This document shows, piece by piece, positions 60,226-64,000 of a DNA stretch of 64,000 nucleotides. The first letter of the stretch is position 1, and the number at the start of each line of letters is the position of its first letter. This DNA is from Vitellaria paradoxa. Its lineage: Eukaryota > Streptophyta > Magnoliopsida > Ericales > Sapotaceae. A program made the translations under genes and the position numbers. The notes below the pieces were generated by a model that ran no database searches, had not been told where the DNA came from, and worked only from the letters and a program-made list of their open reading frames with translations. Location: assembly GCA_019916065.1 (NCBI GenBank), contig CM034243.1, forward strand, positions 1,860,001 through 1,924,000, given 5' to 3'.

Positions 60226-62453
60226 CTCATTCATGTCCTGAGCTATGTTTTTCAATGTATCCAATCCTTCAGCTATGACACTCAACCCTTTATCCTGCAA
60301 GAGGTCAAATGCTCTATGCATCATAATTTTCAGTTATGGTAATCTATATATAAAAGGATTTTCAGCCAATAGTACCCATTTTTGATAATAATCACTTTCA
60401 TCATCACCCAATCCCTTTCCACTTCTAGTCTGACAATTTAAACTTCATTCTTCAAAAAAGTACAGACATGTATTAAGTAGCCCACAAGTTTTACTCGAAT
60501 ATTGCATTCACAGGAAATTGGAAACCTTATTTTGGCATAAAGGTAATTTGTAAAGCATAAACTTCACAAAAATTTTATCTAAAAAGGTTAAATTTTCCCA
60601 AAATAGAACTTAAAAAAGTAATAAAAATCTGGTCAACACTTTTGCAAAATTGCAACAACAACATAACAATAAACATGCATTTTAACGGTAGATTGTTAAG
60701 AATTTGTAAACTCGAACATTGTGGCTTCACATGCGTGCAAAGAGAATTGATTCTACTCCCGGTGGGATAGTTAGAAACAAGTTTTTCTTCCAAACATCAT
60801 TTTCAAATCTGCTCATTTTCAAGAAGAGGCAGCTCACCTTAAGAAATAATTAAGCAAGACATCACACAGCCATTGTTTGTTCATGCCATCAAAAAAGAGA
60901 GAAAATAACGAGATAATCCATAAATAATACAGTTATAAAACCTACCTGTTTCATTTTCTGCATTTCATACTCCTGCTTAAATTTGTTCGATTCCTCGATA
61001 CGCTGAAAGTAGTCGCTATCAAATCTTCTATCTGACATAACCCTCGAAGCAAAGTTAAAATGCGAACATAATTCAAAGGCCCAATGTTGAATTAGCTTCA
61101 ACGCATTTCTATAGCTCACCGGTAGTCGAATCAAATCTAATTCCTGTGTCTGAGGCTAAAGCCGTCCAGCCACCAGTTTGTTTAGCTCCATTTGAGGAGG
61201 AACCATCAGATAAGGCATCAATCCTGTCTCTCAGTGATGAAACTACGTCAGCTTGAGCCTCAAGTTCCTCTCTTGAAAGCCTTTTGACCTGAAAATCAAT
61301 CATTTAATTAACATGTATCATGTCCTAACCAACAAGTGATGGAAATCAACATCAGCAAGTAATTACATGAAATATTGCTGCTGAGGGGAACGAATTAGTT
61401 CGAGAATATCAAATTCTTCAGTAAGATTCAGCCTTCAAAATAACTAAGATGAAACCGACAAATTTTGTCGAGCATTTGAGGAAGCATTAGGAAATTTATC
61501 ACAGCCACAGAAGGTCACAAAATGATACAAAAATTAATAAGTTTTTTTTTTTCCCACGAAATGTTCAATCATACAAAGTTTAGTAAAGTTGGTAGCGTAC
61601 CATGACATTGTACACAGTAATATGTTTAATCATTTTCCAAAAATTCTATAAAAAAAATATCAAACAATTTGTCTTGAAAAATATACATGTTTTGTTTATC
61701 ATGAAATGCTCTGTTTAATTTTCCATGGGAAGTTTGGTATAATCAATTTAAAAATAATAATAATAAAAAGTTGAACCACATATTGATAATCATCTAATAC
61801 ATAGGAAACTCTACTAATGAAAGCCTAGGACACTAATATCTCTTGATTTATTCCAGATTTTTTCGTTGCTAAAGGAAACCAACACTACATATACAACAAA
61901 ACCTAACTTGTTTTTCATTATGTAATAGAAAAAAAAAAAAAAAGCCTCTATTTTTTACTTTTCCTTCAAATTTTAATTAGCAAAACAATTAGAAATTTGG
62001 ACATTGGATAAAAGCATACATATATAAATGTATGTATGTATATAGCGCTGAAGAGTGCAGATATGACCTTTTTCAAAGCAAGTCGCTGCAATTAGGGGAG
62101 CTCCTCTAGCAAACGAGCCTTGGTCCGTCGCACCTCGGCATTCATAGTCACAGCCGTCGCCTTGTTTTTCTCCGCCTCTACTTTCTACATATTTACAGAC
62201 ACATAATTCACATTGAACAACGAAACAGAAAATCTCTTAAACCTTAGCATGTAGAGAGGGAGAGGGAGAGGGAGAGGGAGAGGGGAAGGGAGAGGACCAG
62301 GAGGGCCTGATCGAGGTCGAACTCGACGGCGGCCAAAAGACAGGCAAAAGCGTCGTCATCGGAGACGTTGACCTCCTTCTGCTTGTCGACATCGTACTTC
62401 TTGTACTTCTTGCATATGGCATCCACTCGCGTTATCAGGTCGATCACACTAAT
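60226..62453 (-). pseudogene. SYP71: SYP71-type syntaxin (Qc-SNARE) pseudogene, 3' truncated
   Basis: Five exon-like pieces with good GT/AG borders match plant SYP7 syntaxins, membrane-fusion SNAREs of the ER and plasma membrane: 62453-62298, 62184-62068, 61288-61120, 61031-60946, 60294-60226. They encode in order SVIDLITRVDAICKKY, the EKNKATAV helix, VKRLSREELEAQ, DSDYFQRIEESNKFKQEYEM and GLSVIAEGLDTLKN. Three defects: the expected initiator before SVIDL is ATT (62453-62451); an in-frame TAA at 62094-62092 replaces the expected Lys in ELPKLQ; and the rest of the SNARE helix and the C-terminal membrane anchor are absent downstream. Alternative starts are possible but would not repair the other two lesions. 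A GAGGGA-rich tract fills part of intron 1. Confidence 0.85.
62253..62297. repeat. (GGGAGA)n minisatellite
   Basis: Hexamer-type purine repeat in intron 1 of the SYP71 pseudogene. Confidence 0.85.
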
Positions 62454-64000
62454 CTCTCTCTCTCTCCCCCCCTCTCTCTCTATCTATCTATCTACAAATA
62501 TTTATGCATATATAAACATACTTGTATGCCTTTGCAGTTAAGACTCAGGGTTTCTGCCTCTGGTTTGCAGGCAATAATGAATCAATGATCGCGGTAACCT
62601 GCCCGCAAGAGAGAGGCAGAGTGACGGAGGGGACGAGAGAGTTCAAACAAATGAAAGGCAAAAAGGTTTCTGGTGCGAGTTGCGAAGTTGAAGGTAACTG
62701 TCAACCGTTTGATCTGATTGTTTAACTTACTCTGCAAGCACATCAACGGTGCAAAAGTCTGCTTGATCGTACGTGCATGTATTAAGATCGGGTTTCGGCG
62801 GGACTCACAATAGATTTCTGAACTTAATTATAATACTCATTTTAATTCCCTTGCTTTATAAATTAATTTTTTATCATTTAATTTTATAAATTTTTTTCAT
62901 AACATAATTTACATAATTAAAGATAGCTAAACGAAAATTATTTTTATATTTTTCTATAAATTCTGTCCAATTAAATGCACACTCAATTATTATATATTGC
63001 ACTTCCATTTAAAAGGCTCTTTGAGTGTTAAAAAAAAAATTAAAAGTTAGCGAAATTAAAATTTTTTAAAATTTGGAGTATAAAAAATTATTTTAAAAGA
63101 TAGTTAAATGTTTGTATTTGATTTAATATAAAATTGTTAAAAATTATATAAAGTGATGTGTGATAAAATTTTAGTAGAAAATATTAAAGTTTTTGAAATT
63201 TCATGCATGAAATTTTTGTATAAATGTCAATCCAAATTTTTAAGAATCTGTTAAAATCCATTGGAATGCACTATAATTGTTTATTAATTTTGACAAATTT
63301 TTTAAAAAAATTGAAATTTTAAAATTTTTTTTTTGAAATTTTTGAAATTTAGTTAAAACACCAAACGGCCTTAAGATATCGACTTCTTAACCCAAATAAG
63401 GTTAATATGTTTTTAATTAAATTCTAATAAGATAAATGTAATTACCCTCAAATTTAAATAGGTGAAATCTAGAGAAGGCGCTGGACTTGGGAGGATTCTC
63501 TCTCTATACACTCAATTTTTTTTCGTTCTCTTTCTTTCCAATCCTCTTCCGAGCTAACGTAGCAAAAATTTAATACACCATTTGTAATAGTAAATTTGAT
63601 AGGATTTAATTTCATTTAATGAGAATTATTACTAATTTTTATTTCTGTAATTAAAATAAAATTTTGCAAGTTGGATTTCATTTTATTTTATAATTTAAAT
63701 ATTAAAATTTTTATATCATTTGAAATCCAATCCAAACCAATTGCATTTGATTAAAATTTATTATTTTATTAAACTATTTAAATAAATAGACAAATTTAGC
63801 CTCATATGTCATATTTTCTATTTTCTATTAATATGATTAAATTTGGTATTTCTTTTAAATTAAATCAAATCAATTATTAGATTCAAAATATAATCTAAAT
63901 ACAAAATTTTATTTACTAAATCGAGCAAATCACATTAATTATTTATTTTAAAATCCAATCAATTTTAACATAGGAATGTTTGCGAAGGGAGTGCAGGAGT
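62454..64000. other. AT-rich terminal region
   Basis: Contains (CT)n near 62453-62485 and long A/T-rich stretches. A short open frame at 62522-62725 looks like chance coding. No gene or transposon could be supported. Confidence 0.5.

Noticed and set aside
62522..62725. Open frame of 67 codons near the window end
   Set aside because: No homology recognised, no splice or promoter support; likely chance.

Overview
The window is nuclear DNA from a flowering plant, most likely a eudicot. It has spliced genes with GT-AG introns, AT-rich spacers, (GA)n/(AT)n microsatellites, and plant gene families (MAP kinase with TEY loop, MscS-like channel, ferric reductase oxidase, RING-H2, PLAC8, WRC, SYP7 syntaxin). 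LTR elements, SINEs and small TIR elements are abundant. The species cannot be named from sequence alone. Exon limits below were read by eye from splice sites, reading-frame continuity and recalled family conservation; no alignment was run.

Layout: (1) 1-1710 (+) last three exons of an MPK4-type MAP kinase. (2) 3316-11727 (-) complete six-exon MSL1-type mitochondrial mechanosensitive channel (550 aa), whose introns hold a LINE tail, a TTA-flanked small element and a TRIM-like repeat. (3) 11.7-16.9 kb AT-rich spacer with a GC-rich tRNA-derived SINE and small TIR repeats. (4) 16921-23556 (+) and 35835-41855 (+) two intact, directly repeated eight-exon ferric reductase (FRO) genes of 726 and 718 aa with matching intron phases. 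The 12-kb gap between them is mostly a three-layer transposon nest: a minus-strand Ty1/copia element (24284-35602) interrupted by a plus-strand Ty3/gypsy chromovirus (26276-32474) and by a SINE (33340-33540). A 1.1-kb foldback TIR element lies in intron 4 of the first FRO gene. (5) 42.1-44.1 kb a block of minisatellites bracketed by inverted repeats, possibly an undescribed non-autonomous element. (6) 44738-45178 (+) a BRH1-like RING-H2 gene that has lost its eighth zinc ligand. (7) 47777-50581 (-) an eight-exon PLAC8 family gene with 22- and 19-nt microexons. (8) 53402-54686 (+) a three-exon WRC-domain gene. (9) 54.7-60.2 kb repeat-rich spacer with small TIR elements, a SINE with a perfect 17-bp target duplication and a hAT-like element with a perfect 8-bp duplication. 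(10) 60226-62453 (-) a decayed SYP71 syntaxin copy (start lost, internal stop, 3' exons missing).

The paired FRO genes are the clearest functional unit. Both keep the four-histidine haem pattern, the HPFT FAD motif and the NADPH motifs of plasma-membrane Fe(III)/Cu(II)-chelate reductases, so this is a local metal-reductase cluster pushed apart by transposons. The other genes look like unrelated neighbours. No new multi-gene system is evident. The best candidates for undescribed biology are the minisatellite-filled element, the foldback element made of repeated small palindromes, and the RING-H2 protein with a broken zinc site.
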